A stretch of DNA of 64,000 nucleotides from Pauljensenia sp902373545 (GTDB taxonomy: Bacteria; Actinomycetota; Actinomycetes; Actinomycetales; Actinomycetaceae). Of this stretch, positions 42,951 through 51,015 are shown piece after piece. The notes under the pieces are model-generated. The model saw only the letters and a program-made list of their open reading frames with translations. It was not told the origin of the DNA and ran no database searches. Position numbers and translations under genes: made by a program. How positions within the stretch are numbered: the first letter of the stretch is position 1; each line of letters opens with the position of its first letter. The stretch covers positions 18,957-82,956 of the forward strand of contig NZ_JAPWAG010000010.1 of NCBI RefSeq assembly GCF_041432775.1. Reading direction: 5' to 3'.

Positions 42951-43466
42951 TCACATGTTGGAGTTCCTCGCGGAACCGGTGAGCTTACTGTCGTCCTTGG
43001 CGAAGAGGTAGCATTGCACCGTGTGGTCACCTTTTGCCCAGGTTTGTGAAAGGGGAAACGTCCAGTCGTAGTCCAACGTGGAATCCGCGACGGGCTTGCC
43101 GACGTAGTGCTCGAAGATCAGGCCGCAGACCTCGTCGCTCTCCTCGTTAAACTCGTCGTCGGACGGACGGTTCGTGCCTGCGAAGTCAAAAATATGAAAG
43201 TATTCCCCATCGTGAGGCTGGTTGCAGTCGACGCTGGTGACATCACTGTCCTCATCGGGCCCGAACTGGAAACACTCCCCGATGTGTTGCTGCGGGTGAG
43301 TAGCCGCACTCGCGGAGGCCGGCGGCGCTGCTGCTGACGACGCGGGTGCGGGCGTGCCTTGCGAGGGATTGGGGGATCCGGACTTCTGCTTGGAGCATGC
43401 GGACAGCCCCAGGCTCAGGATGGCGGCGGCGCCGAGGGCAATCGTGGGGCGCAGAACGCGGGACAT
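42951..43466 (-). CDS. Septum-formation family lipoprotein, paralog 3
   Basis: The 171-residue predicted lipoprotein has the same first 17 residues as paralog 4 (MSRVLRPTIALGAAAIL...) and lipobox LSAC. Its mature part is diverged: HIGECFQFGPDEDSDVTS, CNQPHDGEYFHIFDF, CGLIFEHYVG, TVQCYLFAKDD. Identical leaders on different mature domains point to gene conversion of the 5' ends. ATG preceded by AAGGAGAA. Confidence 0.8.
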   Translation of the reverse strand: MSRVLRPTIALGAAAILSLGLSACSKQKSGSPNPSQGTPAPASSAAAPPASASAATHPQQHIGECFQFGPDEDSDVTSVDCNQPHDGEYFHIFDFAGTNRPSDDEFNEESDEVCGLIFEHYVGKPVADSTLDYDWTFPLSQTWAKGDHTVQCYLFAKDDSKLTGSARNSNM

Positions 43467-43674
43467 AATTCTCCTTGAGGTGGCGGGAGCGGCCAGCGGT
43501 GGGATGACGAGGCCGTGGTAGGCGCGCGGGCACCGTCCGCGGCGCTTCGCCCACTATATAACAGAGGCGATACCGTGCGGTAAACGATCTCGTGCGCAAC
43601 GCCCCAGTGGCGGTCCGGCCTGAGCCGAACCGCCACTGGGGCACGAGGTTGGTGCGCCTCGGCGTTGTGCAGGA

Positions 43675-44130
43675 TTACTTGCCGGAGTTGCGCACGGACT
43701 CGGTCAGCTTCTCGTCGCCCGTGGGGACGGCGATGCAGACGATGTCGCGGTCGCCCTTGGACCAGGTCTGGCTGGTCGGGTACATCGCGGTGGCGTCCAG
43801 AGTGGTTTCCTCGGGGGAGGTGCCGACGTAGTCCTCGAAGGAGTCAAAGCAAGCTGCGGCGATGAGTTCGTCCATCTCGGAGCTGGAGGGCAGGGAGTCC
43901 TGGGTGATTGTGGAGATGAAGTAGACCTCGCCGGTGTGCTCTTCGGTGCACTCGGTGGTCACGACGCTGCCGACCTGAGAGCTATCCGGCACCTGGATGC
44001 ACTGGCCGACCTTGAGGTCGGTGCTGTGCGTGGTGTTGCCGAAAGGCAGGTAGGAACAGGCGGACAGGGACACGCCCATGAGGAGGGTGCAAACGCCGAA
44101 GGCGATCGAACGGCGACGTGCGTGGGACAT
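43675..44130 (-). CDS. Septum-formation family lipoprotein, paralog 2
   Basis: The 151-residue predicted lipoprotein starts MSHARRRSIAFGVCTLL, with lipobox LSAC. The domain reads DLKVGQCIQVPDSSQVGS, CTEEHTGEVYFIST, CFDSFEDYVGTSPEETTLD and DRDIVCIAVPTGD, the closest relative of paralog 4. The ATG at 44130 follows AAGGAGAA; the much longer upstream frame lacks support. A TTGTTATAGT -10 region is present near 44230. Confidence 0.8.
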   Translation of the reverse strand: MSHARRRSIAFGVCTLLMGVSLSACSYLPFGNTTHSTDLKVGQCIQVPDSSQVGSVVTTECTEEHTGEVYFISTITQDSLPSSSEMDELIAAACFDSFEDYVGTSPEETTLDATAMYPTSQTWSKGDRDIVCIAVPTGDEKLTESVRNSGK

Positions 44131-44327
44131 GATTCTCCTTGAAGCGATGGGATCAACGACCGGCTGGATGGGCGCGGCCGCGCTGGGGCGCGGACGGAAA
44201 GCCTGTCGACGTTGAACGCGCGCCTCGCACACTATAACAATCCGACTCTTACCCGGTAGAACAAATCGGGTGGTGCCTGGCTCACATGCCAGGCACCACC
44301 CGATGATGATCGGAGGTTCAACGGGCG

Positions 44328-44756
44328 CTACAGGCCCGAGTCCTTCACCGATTGCTTCAACTTGGAATGGTCCATCGCGAACGCCAGGCACACGATCGAT
44401 CGATCGTTTTGTGCCCAGGAATCCTTGGTCGGAATCATCCAGGTGGCATCGAGGGTCGAGGACACGAAGCGCTTGCCAACGTAGGCCTCGAAGTTGGAGA
44501 TGCACTGCTTTTCGGCGAATTTGTTCAGGGCTGACTCGCCGGGAAACTCTCCGTCCTCAGCGGAAGTTACGAAGAATACCTCAGCGTCGTGCTCGCTCGT
44601 GCAGCTGGTCGTCTCGATCGTGGTCGCGGTTTGTCCCTCCGGCCGGAGGATGCACTGGCCGACCTGCATGTGCATGACGGAGGTATCCGAACAAGCGGCG
44701 AGCGGGGCGGCGAGCGCCAGAGCCGCGACCAGACCGATCAGACGAGAGTGCTTCAC
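44328..44756 (-). CDS. Septum-formation family lipoprotein, paralog 1, coupled to pit
   Basis: The 142-residue predicted lipoprotein starts with GTG (VKHSRLIGLVAALALAAPLAAC split at the lipobox LAAC). The domain reads MQVGQCILRPEGQTAT, CTSEHDAEVFFVTS, CISNFEAYVGKRFVSST and DRSIVCLAFAMD. The GTG shares its first base with the TAG stop of pit, so it is translationally coupled to the phosphate transporter. This is the only paralog without its own leader, and so may be the ancestral copy. A link with phosphate uptake is an inference from coupling alone. Confidence 0.8.
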   Translation of the reverse strand: MKHSRLIGLVAALALAAPLAACSDTSVMHMQVGQCILRPEGQTATTIETTSCTSEHDAEVFFVTSAEDGEFPGESALNKFAEKQCISNFEAYVGKRFVSSTLDATWMIPTKDSWAQNDRSIVCLAFAMDHSKLKQSVKDSGL

Positions 44757-45820
44757 TAGTGGACCCCCAGTGGCAGCGCCACGAGCAGGTACACGACGCC
44801 CGACACCAGGGCTGCGGCGGGTAGCGTCAGGAACCATGCGATGACGATGTTGCCCGCGACGCCCCATCGAACCGCCGAGAAACGCTTCGTGCAACCCACA
44901 CCCATGATAGCCGTCGACACGACCTGCGTCGTCGAAATGGGGGCGTGAATGACGTAGGAGCACAGGTACAGGATCGAGGAGGACACGGCCTCGGCCGTGA
45001 AGCCACGAGCCGGATCCAGGTCGATGATCTTGCGGCCAATGGTGCGCATGATGCGCCCACCGCCGGCCATCGTGCCCAGCGAAATCGCCGCGGCGCCCGA
45101 GAGTTTCACCCACAGGGGCACGTTCATTTCGCCAGTGACGGGATTGAGGATGTTATGCGTCTCGCCGTAGCCGCCGGCCATCAGCGCCATGATGATGATG
45201 CCCATCGTCTTCTGCGCGTCCTGGATGCCGTGGCCCAGGGCCATGGCGGCCGAGGAGATGCGCTGGGCGGCACGGAAACGACGCATCGTGCGGTGGTACT
45301 GCGCGTTACGCAGCAGCCACAGGACGAGCTTCATGGCAATGTAGCCGATGACGAAGCCGATGATGGGGGAGGCGAACATCGGGATGATGACGTGGCTGAC
45401 AATGCCTTCCCAGAACACCTTCGTACCGCTGAGGAGGCCCGCGCCGACCATGCCGCCGATGAGGGCGTGCGAAGAGGAAGAGGGCAGGCCGAACCACCAG
45501 GTGACCAGGTTCCAGATGCAGGCGCCCAGCAGGGCGGCCAGGATGATGACCAGGCCCTTTTGCTGCATGTCGGGCGAGGTGGATTCGGCGTAGCCGCTAA
45601 TCTTAATGATGCCCGAACCGACGGTCTTGGCGACGCCGGTGCCCATCATGGCGCCGATGACGTTCATCGTCGCGGCCATGAGGAGTGCAGCGCGTGGAGT
45701 CCACGCGCGTGTCGACACCGAGGTCGCGATCGCGTTCGCTGCGTCGTGGAAGCCGTTCGTGTAGCTGAAGAACAATGCGACGGCGATGACGACACAGACG
45801 AGGATCAGATTGAGATCCAC
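44756..45820 (-). CDS. pit: Low-affinity inorganic phosphate transporter, Pit family
   Basis: Pit imports phosphate-metal complexes by proton symport. The 354-residue membrane protein has the PiT signature GFHDAANAIATSV (about residues 22-34) and its second-half counterpart GVGCTKRFSAVRWGVAGNI. About ten hydrophobic helices are visible. It starts 3 bp after the stop of the DUF47 gene and overlaps the downstream lipoprotein gene by one base, forming a three-gene operon. Confidence 0.93.
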   Translation of the reverse strand: MDLNLILVCVVIAVALFFSYTNGFHDAANAIATSVSTRAWTPRAALLMAATMNVIGAMMGTGVAKTVGSGIIKISGYAESTSPDMQQKGLVIILAALLGACIWNLVTWWFGLPSSSSHALIGGMVGAGLLSGTKVFWEGIVSHVIIPMFASPIIGFVIGYIAMKLVLWLLRNAQYHRTMRRFRAAQRISSAAMALGHGIQDAQKTMGIIIMALMAGGYGETHNILNPVTGEMNVPLWVKLSGAAAISLGTMAGGGRIMRTIGRKIIDLDPARGFTAEAVSSSILYLCSYVIHAPISTTQVVSTAIMGVGCTKRFSAVRWGVAGNIVIAWFLTLPAAALVSGVVYLLVALPLGVH

Positions 45821-45823
45821 GGC

Positions 45824-46456
45824 TCAGGATTCCTTCAGTGCGAGGGACTCGATGACGTTAGCCAGTTCCTCGAAGGCATCAGCACAGGATTCGAGGCCCT
45901 GAACGATGTCCTTGAGCTTGATGATCGTGACCGGGTCCAGGCCCGAGTCGAACAGGGCGGTCAGGGTGCGGCGGTAGGCCAGGTCGCCCTCGTTCTCGAG
46001 GCGGTTGATCTCGATCCAGTAGTCGCGCAGGTCCACGGGGGACTTGAGCTTGGGCATGTTCTGCGCGGTCAGCTCGGCGCAGTTCTTGATGACCTCAATC
46101 TGCGTGTTGAGCAAGGAGACGAGGGAAGAGGGGATGTCGGCAATGCCGTAGACGACCAGGAGGTCGCCGGCTTCGTCGATGAAGTCGAGGCAGTCGTCCA
46201 GGTGGGAGGCCAGTGACTGCAGGTCTTCGCGGTCGAAAGGCGTGATGAACGAGGAGTTAATGCGCTGGACGATGTCGTGGTTCAGTTCGTCGCCGCGGTG
46301 CTCGACCTCGTGGAGCTGATCGCGCAGGGCGATGCGCTCTTCGGGGGAGGCGGCATAGATGTGCGTCAGGATCTCGACGGCCTGCTCAAGCTGGCGTGCC
46401 TGCGAGGTGAAGTCTTCAAAAAAGTCAGGGCCTTGGGTCTTGTTTCGGAATCCCAT
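45824..46456 (-). CDS. DUF47/PhoU-like Pit accessory protein
   Basis: The 210-residue all-helical protein is of the DUF47 family that regularly accompanies Pit transporters and resembles PhoU. The metal-binding-type motif HEVEHRGDELNHDI is present (about residues 56-69), with FITPFDREDLQSLASHLDD (about 77-95) and the second E...ENEGDLAYRR repeat. It probably regulates Pit activity. The ATG at 46456 follows GGAAGGA at a longish spacing. First gene of the pit operon. Confidence 0.9.
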   Translation of the reverse strand: MGFRNKTQGPDFFEDFTSQARQLEQAVEILTHIYAASPEERIALRDQLHEVEHRGDELNHDIVQRINSSFITPFDREDLQSLASHLDDCLDFIDEAGDLLVVYGIADIPSSLVSLLNTQIEVIKNCAELTAQNMPKLKSPVDLRDYWIEINRLENEGDLAYRRTLTALFDSGLDPVTIIKLKDIVQGLESCADAFEELANVIESLALKES

Positions 46457-46489
46457 GGTGTCTTCGGTCCTTCCAATGGTGAACGGCAC

Positions 46490-46827
46490 TGTTGTGCTAC
46501 GAGTAATCGTCGGTCATGGGGTGGTGAGACTTCAAGTTCAGATGCGCTTTTGTTACCCCAATGGTGGTGTTCTATCTCACGGACTGACCTGTGAGGTGTG
46601 CTTCGGTCCCAACAACGAGGCCTGGGCGTGCTTTGGGGGCCTCGGAACCTCTTGTGAGTGGGCAGAAGGTCCCTGCAGACCGGGCGTCGTGTGACTCGTT
46701 CGACTACGATTGAGGTGTGACCGGGACCAAGCTCCCGCAAGCGCGGGTGTGGGGTCCGGCATGATTGTTTCTGTCAATCGGGGACGCAGATGCGGCCTCG
46801 ACAATTCAAAATGCCTCAGGAGGCAAA
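46490..46827. other. Intergenic region between divergent pit operon and pckG
   Basis: A 338-bp gap between divergently transcribed genes that must hold both promoters. A short inverted repeat CCCGC-AAG-CGCGGG type hairpin lies near 46736-46748. No confident -35/-10 pair, riboswitch or small gene was found. Confidence 0.4.
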
Positions 46828-48666
46828 ATGTCCGTGACCGAACAGGACGTTCGTGCGGCGGCTCCGGCCAACGCTCCCGAAGATGTTGTCAAGTGGGTTG
46901 CTGAAATCGCTGAGCTGACCACCCCTGACGCCGTTGAGTTCTGCGACGGTTCCCAGGAAGAGTGGGATCGTCTGACCGCGCAGATGGTCGAGAGTGGCAT
47001 GTTCACCAAGCTGAACGAGGAGAAGCGCCCCAACTCCTTCCTCGCTCGCTCGAAGCCGTCCGACGTTGCGCGTGTTGAGTCCCGTACCTTCATCTGCTGT
47101 GAGAAGGAAGAGGATGCGGGCCCGACCAACCACTGGGCCGACCCCAAGGAAATGAAGGCCACCCTGCACGAGAAGTTCACGGGTGCCATGAAGGGTCGCA
47201 CCATGTACGTGGTTCCCTTCTCCATGGGTCCCCTGGGTGGCCCCATCTCCCAGCTCGGTGTTGAGATCACCGACTCTCCCTACGTCGTTGTCAACATGCG
47301 CATCATGACCCGCATGGGTGCTGCTGCCATGGACCTCATCAACGAGGGCCGCGTGTGGGTTCCCGCCGTCCACTCGGTCGGCGTGCCGCTCGAAGAGGGT
47401 CAGGAAGACGACAACTGGCCCTGCAACGACGAGAAGTACATCACCCACTTCCCCGAGACCAACGAGATCTGGTCCTTCGGTTCGGGCTACGGCGGCAACG
47501 CCCTGCTCGGCAAGAAGTGCTTCGCCCTGCGTATCGCCTCGACGATGGCCCGCCGCGACGGCTGGATGGCCGAGCACATGCTCGTCCTGCGCCTGACTCG
47601 CGAGTCCACCGGCCAGCAGTTCCACGTCACCGCCGCCTTCCCGTCGGCCTGTGGCAAGACCAACCTCGCCATGCTCCAGCCCACGATCCCCGGCTACAAG
47701 GTCGAGACCGTCGGCGACGACATCGCGTGGATGCGCCCGGGCCCGGATGGTCGCCTGCGCGCCATCAACCCCGAGGCCGGCTTCTTCGGCGTCGCCCCCG
47801 GCACCTCCTACAAGACCAACCCCATGGCCATGGAGACCGGCAAGGCCAACTCCATCTTCACGAACGTCGCCCTGACCGACGACGGTGACGTGTGGTGGGA
47901 AGGCATCGACGGCGACGTTCCGGCGCACCTGATCGACTGGCACGGCAACGACTGGACCCCCGAGTCCGGCGAGAAGGCTGCTCACCCGAACAGCCGCTTC
48001 ACCGTTCCCGCCTCGCAGTGCCCGATCATCTGCCCCGACTGGGAAGCCCCCGAGGGTGTCCCGGTTGACGCCGTCCTCTTCGGTGGCCGCCGCGCCACCA
48101 ACGTCCCGCTGGTTGCCGAGCAGTACGAGCCCGCCCACGGCGTGTTCATCGGCGCCTCCGTGGCCTCCGAGGTCACCGCCGCTGCGACCGACGTCAAGGC
48201 CGGCTCGCTGCGTCACGACCCCTTCGCCATGCTGCCCTTCTGCGGCTACAACATGGCCGACTACTGGGGCCACTGGCTGGAGATGCAGGACAAGCTCGGC
48301 GAGGGCTTCCCGAAGGTCTACCAGGTCAACTGGTTCCGTAAGGACGAAGACGGCAACTTCATGTGGCCCGGCTACGGCGACAACTCCCGCGTCCTGGACT
48401 GGATCGTTCGCCGCGCCGCCGGCGAGGTCGAGGCCATTGACGGTGTGACCGGCCGCTACCCGAAGTTCGAGGACTTCAACCTCGACGGCCTGGACATTGA
48501 CGAGGCCGTCTGGGCGAAGCTCTTCGCGATCGATCCCGACGCCTGGGCCGCCGAGATGGACGACACCGAGGAGTACTTCTCGCAGTTCGGCGACAAGCTC
48601 CCCGCCGCCATCACCGAGCAGCTGGCCAAGTTCCGCGCGCGCATCGCCGCCGCGAAGCAGGCCTGA
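46828..48666 (+). CDS. pckG: Phosphoenolpyruvate carboxykinase (GTP)
   Basis: PckG interconverts oxaloacetate and PEP with GTP at the gluconeogenesis/anaplerosis node. The 612 residues match the GTP-dependent class. It has FPSACGKTNLAML with the reactive Cys and P-loop (about residue 273), YVVPFSMGPLGGPISQLGVE, and GDDIAWMRPG. Codon choice is strongly C-ending, as in a highly expressed gene. The ATG at 46828 has CAGGAGG 7 nt upstream; an earlier in-frame ATG at 46765 lacks one. A strong terminator follows. Confidence 0.96.
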   Translation: MSVTEQDVRAAAPANAPEDVVKWVAEIAELTTPDAVEFCDGSQEEWDRLTAQMVESGMFTKLNEEKRPNSFLARSKPSDVARVESRTFICCEKEEDAGPTNHWADPKEMKATLHEKFTGAMKGRTMYVVPFSMGPLGGPISQLGVEITDSPYVVVNMRIMTRMGAAAMDLINEGRVWVPAVHSVGVPLEEGQEDDNWPCNDEKYITHFPETNEIWSFGSGYGGNALLGKKCFALRIASTMARRDGWMAEHMLVLRLTRESTGQQFHVTAAFPSACGKTNLAMLQPTIPGYKVETVGDDIAWMRPGPDGRLRAINPEAGFFGVAPGTSYKTNPMAMETGKANSIFTNVALTDDGDVWWEGIDGDVPAHLIDWHGNDWTPESGEKAAHPNSRFTVPASQCPIICPDWEAPEGVPVDAVLFGGRRATNVPLVAEQYEPAHGVFIGASVASEVTAAATDVKAGSLRHDPFAMLPFCGYNMADYWGHWLEMQDKLGEGFPKVYQVNWFRKDEDGNFMWPGYGDNSRVLDWIVRRAAGEVEAIDGVTGRYPKFEDFNLDGLDIDEAVWAKLFAIDPDAWAAEMDDTEEYFSQFGDKLPAAITEQLAKFRARIAAAKQA

Positions 48667-48680
48667 TCCGCACGGATTGA

Positions 48681-48720
48681 GGGTGGGCCCCGGAGGAAAC
48701 TCCGGGGCCCACCCCTTTTT
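48681..48720 (+). terminator. Strong intrinsic terminator of pckG
   Basis: A 15-bp perfect stem (48681-48695 with 48700-48714) capped by a GAAA tetraloop is followed by CCTTTTT, 14 bp after the pckG stop. The bases from 48723 to 48918 hold nothing recognisable. Confidence 0.92.
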
Positions 48721-48918
48721 CTGCGTGGCTGGGGCTGGGTGAACGGGCTCTTCGCATTTAAGGGTGTAGGAGGTGTCGGATTGGGCCGGAGTGGGCCGGA
48801 GTGTAGGTGGTGGCGTGGGCGGCGTGCCCATCCTGCCGCCAGTAGGGCCCAGCTGCGCATGGAGGGGTGCGGCGGTGAGTGGTTCGGCGTGCCAGTTCCG
48901 CGTTTGTTCTTGTTTGTT

Positions 48919-49013
48919 GGGGCACTGCACCCGATCCGTAGGCAATGCACCTCTTCTGTTCGGGTGCACCGCCACGTAACGGGTGCACCGCTACGTAACG
49001 GGTGCAGTGCCCC
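48919..49013. repeat. Inverted-repeat element with GGTGCA motifs at 19-20 bp spacing
   Basis: GGGGCACTGCACCCG (48919-48933) is the perfect complement of 48999-49013. Between them, TGCACC recurs at 48946. Two 19-bp units (CGGGTGCACCGCYACGTAA) start at 48961 and 48980, followed by a third partial unit. GGTGCA cores thus sit at 48963, 48982 and 49001. The design resembles the 26139-26297 array in its 19-bp period and head-to-head layout. Confidence 0.75.
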
Positions 49014-49118
49014 CGTGCTTGTGGTGGCTGTCGGGGTTGTGGGGGTCTTCTGGGCTTGGGCTGTCTTCCGCTTGGGCTGTCTTCTGGGCTTCAGTTGTCT
49101 TCCGCTTGGGGTCTTTGA

Positions 49119-49275
49119 GGCGCCTCATGTTGTGGTTCCTCAAAAATGTCGCACGTAATTCCCCGACATGTATTTCAAACATTGAAATCACATCGTTGGA
49201 ATTCTGCGGTTTTCTCGATACCTATGAAAAGTTAGGGTACCCAAATTACGTGCGAGTTTTGGTTATTGAGGCGCC
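49119..49275. mobile_element. Possible MITE-like element with terminal inverted repeats
   Basis: The 157-bp segment begins GGCGCCTCA and ends TGAGGCGCC. Inside these, TCGCACGTAATT (49149-49160) pairs with AATTACGTGCGA (49244-49255). The interior is far more AT-rich than its surroundings and contains a further TTTCAA/TTGAAA pair. No transposase gene or clear target-site duplication is seen. Alternatives are a long regulatory hairpin or a decayed mobile remnant. Confidence 0.45.
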
Positions 49276-49505
49276 CGAGGCGAGCTCCTGTGTTCGGTCG
49301 TCGTCCCACGACACTGTCCACGATCCCCGGGACGCTTCGAACACCACCCCCACACCCCAAAATGCGAAGAGCCGGTGAACGCCTCATTTCCGTCGTGGAC
49401 CTGCGCCAGCGACGCTAGCGTGGCGCTGTGAAAGCCTCTTCTGTCATTTCCTGTCATCTGGTAGGCTCGAACCATCACAATCATGCCTGTCAATGAGGAG
49501 TCGTC

Positions 49506-49946
49506 ATGGGTGCCGAGAATGTTCCTGCGAACATGGAAGTCAACTACTACAAGTGGAAGAGCTGGATCGCAGCCCTGCGTGAGGGTGACGATTGCGTGGC
49601 AGTGAAGTTAGAGAACGCCGCCCAAGAATTGCAGAAAAATGTGGATGTTCAGACGGAGGGCAAGTGGGGCGTGGAGGCGGGGCCTGTGGCCTTTCAGGCG
49701 CGCTACACGTCCTACCTGACCCAGGAGATCACCGCGCTGAATGCGATGGCTGCCAATGTTCGCGAATTTGCAAAGGCGTTAGATAAAGCTGTCAAGGATC
49801 TTGAGGCTGGGGATGAGGATGCGCAGGCGAACCTGGAGGCGACCCTTAAAACTATCCCGTCCTCGTATGTCTCTGAGGAGATGAAGGCGATCTGGGAAGG
49901 GGATACGACCGGGTCGCCTCAGATTCCGCCAGATCTGGACTTCTGA
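49506..49946 (+). CDS. Small helical acidic protein, unknown function
   Basis: The 146-residue protein has no signal peptide or membrane helix and is predicted to be mostly helical. It has an aromatic patch (NYYKWKSWIAALREGDD), a WG pair (KWGVEAGP, about residue 53), and a long helix with LNAMAANVREFAKALDKAVKDL split over about residues 77-98. The size and WG turn recall WXG100-like secreted proteins, but the match is weak. GAGGAG precedes the ATG. It lies 43 bp before two surface-protein genes and may be co-expressed with them. Confidence 0.6.
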   Translation: MGAENVPANMEVNYYKWKSWIAALREGDDCVAVKLENAAQELQKNVDVQTEGKWGVEAGPVAFQARYTSYLTQEITALNAMAANVREFAKALDKAVKDLEAGDEDAQANLEATLKTIPSSYVSEEMKAIWEGDTTGSPQIPPDLDF

Positions 49947-49989
49947 CGCTTGGCGCGTGTGCCGTTGTCTGTGTTGGATCTGAGGGAGG

Positions 49990-50946
49990 ATGAATGTGAT
50001 GGTGTTGCGGGGACGTTGTCGTCGTGTCGTGGCCCGGTGGGTGGCGTGTGTGGTTGTGGTTGGCGCGTGTGTGGTGGGTGTGGGGGTGCCTGCGTCGGTT
50101 GGTGATCCGCTTCCCACCCCTAGTGTTCCTGTTGCTGCTTCGCCCGAGACGCCTGTGTTGCCTGGTCATGTCGTGACGATCAGTGTGATGGTGGATCCGA
50201 CCATAATTAAGACTCCTGATGGGACGTATCAGTGGTCCATCCATATGAGGATGGCTTTCTTCGGTGAGAAAAGTCAGGGAGAGAAGTTCGCGCAGGAGGA
50301 GTGTCAGTTTCTGGCTGATACGTTTTGGTCGGGTAGTGCCCCGGACTATTTCGTAAAGGCTGAGTCGAGGGGTGTTTTTTGCAATCTTGATGCGTATTAT
50401 TTGGGGGAGGCTCGTCACGCGTTTTATTCCCTGGATGAGGCGGGACATGTGCAGGTGCGTGCCCCTATGACGTATCTGACCCAGATTGCTGATTCGTTTG
50501 AGGACGCGAGCATCACAGAGCTCCAAGTAGAGTTCACCTCGATTAATAACGCCCATTGCAATGCCGAGCCCTGGCTAGCGAGCTTGGATCATCCCCTCCC
50601 TGCCGGTCACTGGTCTTATTGTCAGTGGTGGCCTGACAAGGGCGACACTGTGCCGACGACGGATGAGCCGCTCCTGGAAGGCGACGTTGAGCAGGCGTTC
50701 TTTGATTTCGAGCGGGGCACCGTCGGACCCTTCATCGATTTGCCCGCCCCCATCAATCCCTTCACCATCACACCCACGCCCTCGCAGGCCGAGGAGCCAG
50801 CCTCGGGCGCCGCCACTGAGGCCGCCGCTTCCGAGTCCTCGTCTGCTTCTTCGCGTGGCCTCGTCATTGCCGTGGGTGCGGGTGCCATGCTGCTCCTCCT
50901 GGCCGTGGCGGTGGGAATCACCTGGGCGCGGCGCCGCACGAGCTAA
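49990..50946 (+). CDS. Surface protein with signal peptide and C-terminal anchor, copy 1
   Basis: The 318-residue protein has an Arg-rich start, a Val-rich signal peptide (about 15-35, ending near VPAS), a cysteine-containing extracellular domain, a Pro/Ala/Glu/Ser stalk, and a C-terminal membrane helix (about 290-311) ending RRRTS. The domain is not recognised. GGGAGG lies right against the ATG at 49990, so the in-frame GTG at 49996 or ATG at 49999 may be the true start. A near-identical copy follows. Confidence 0.7.
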   Translation: MNVMVLRGRCRRVVARWVACVVVVGACVVGVGVPASVGDPLPTPSVPVAASPETPVLPGHVVTISVMVDPTIIKTPDGTYQWSIHMRMAFFGEKSQGEKFAQEECQFLADTFWSGSAPDYFVKAESRGVFCNLDAYYLGEARHAFYSLDEAGHVQVRAPMTYLTQIADSFEDASITELQVEFTSINNAHCNAEPWLASLDHPLPAGHWSYCQWWPDKGDTVPTTDEPLLEGDVEQAFFDFERGTVGPFIDLPAPINPFTITPTPSQAEEPASGAATEAAASESSSASSRGLVIAVGAGAMLLLLAVAVGITWARRRTS

Positions 50947-51015
50947 CACACCCATCACAGCGCCCTAACCAACGCACACCCCCCGTCTGACCTACCAATC
51001 GAAGGAGTAGTAGCA

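Noticed and set aside
46816..48975. 719-residue minus-strand frame opposite pckG; likewise 22359-24632 opposite the MscS-like gene and 57655-59289 opposite purD
   Set aside because: Stop-free mirror frames of GC-rich genes with no ribosome binding site and no recognisable domain.
48739..49378. Plus-strand frames of 131-139 residues in the region after pckG
   Set aside because: They start inside or cross the repeat elements, have no binding site, and look like translated repeat and spacer DNA.
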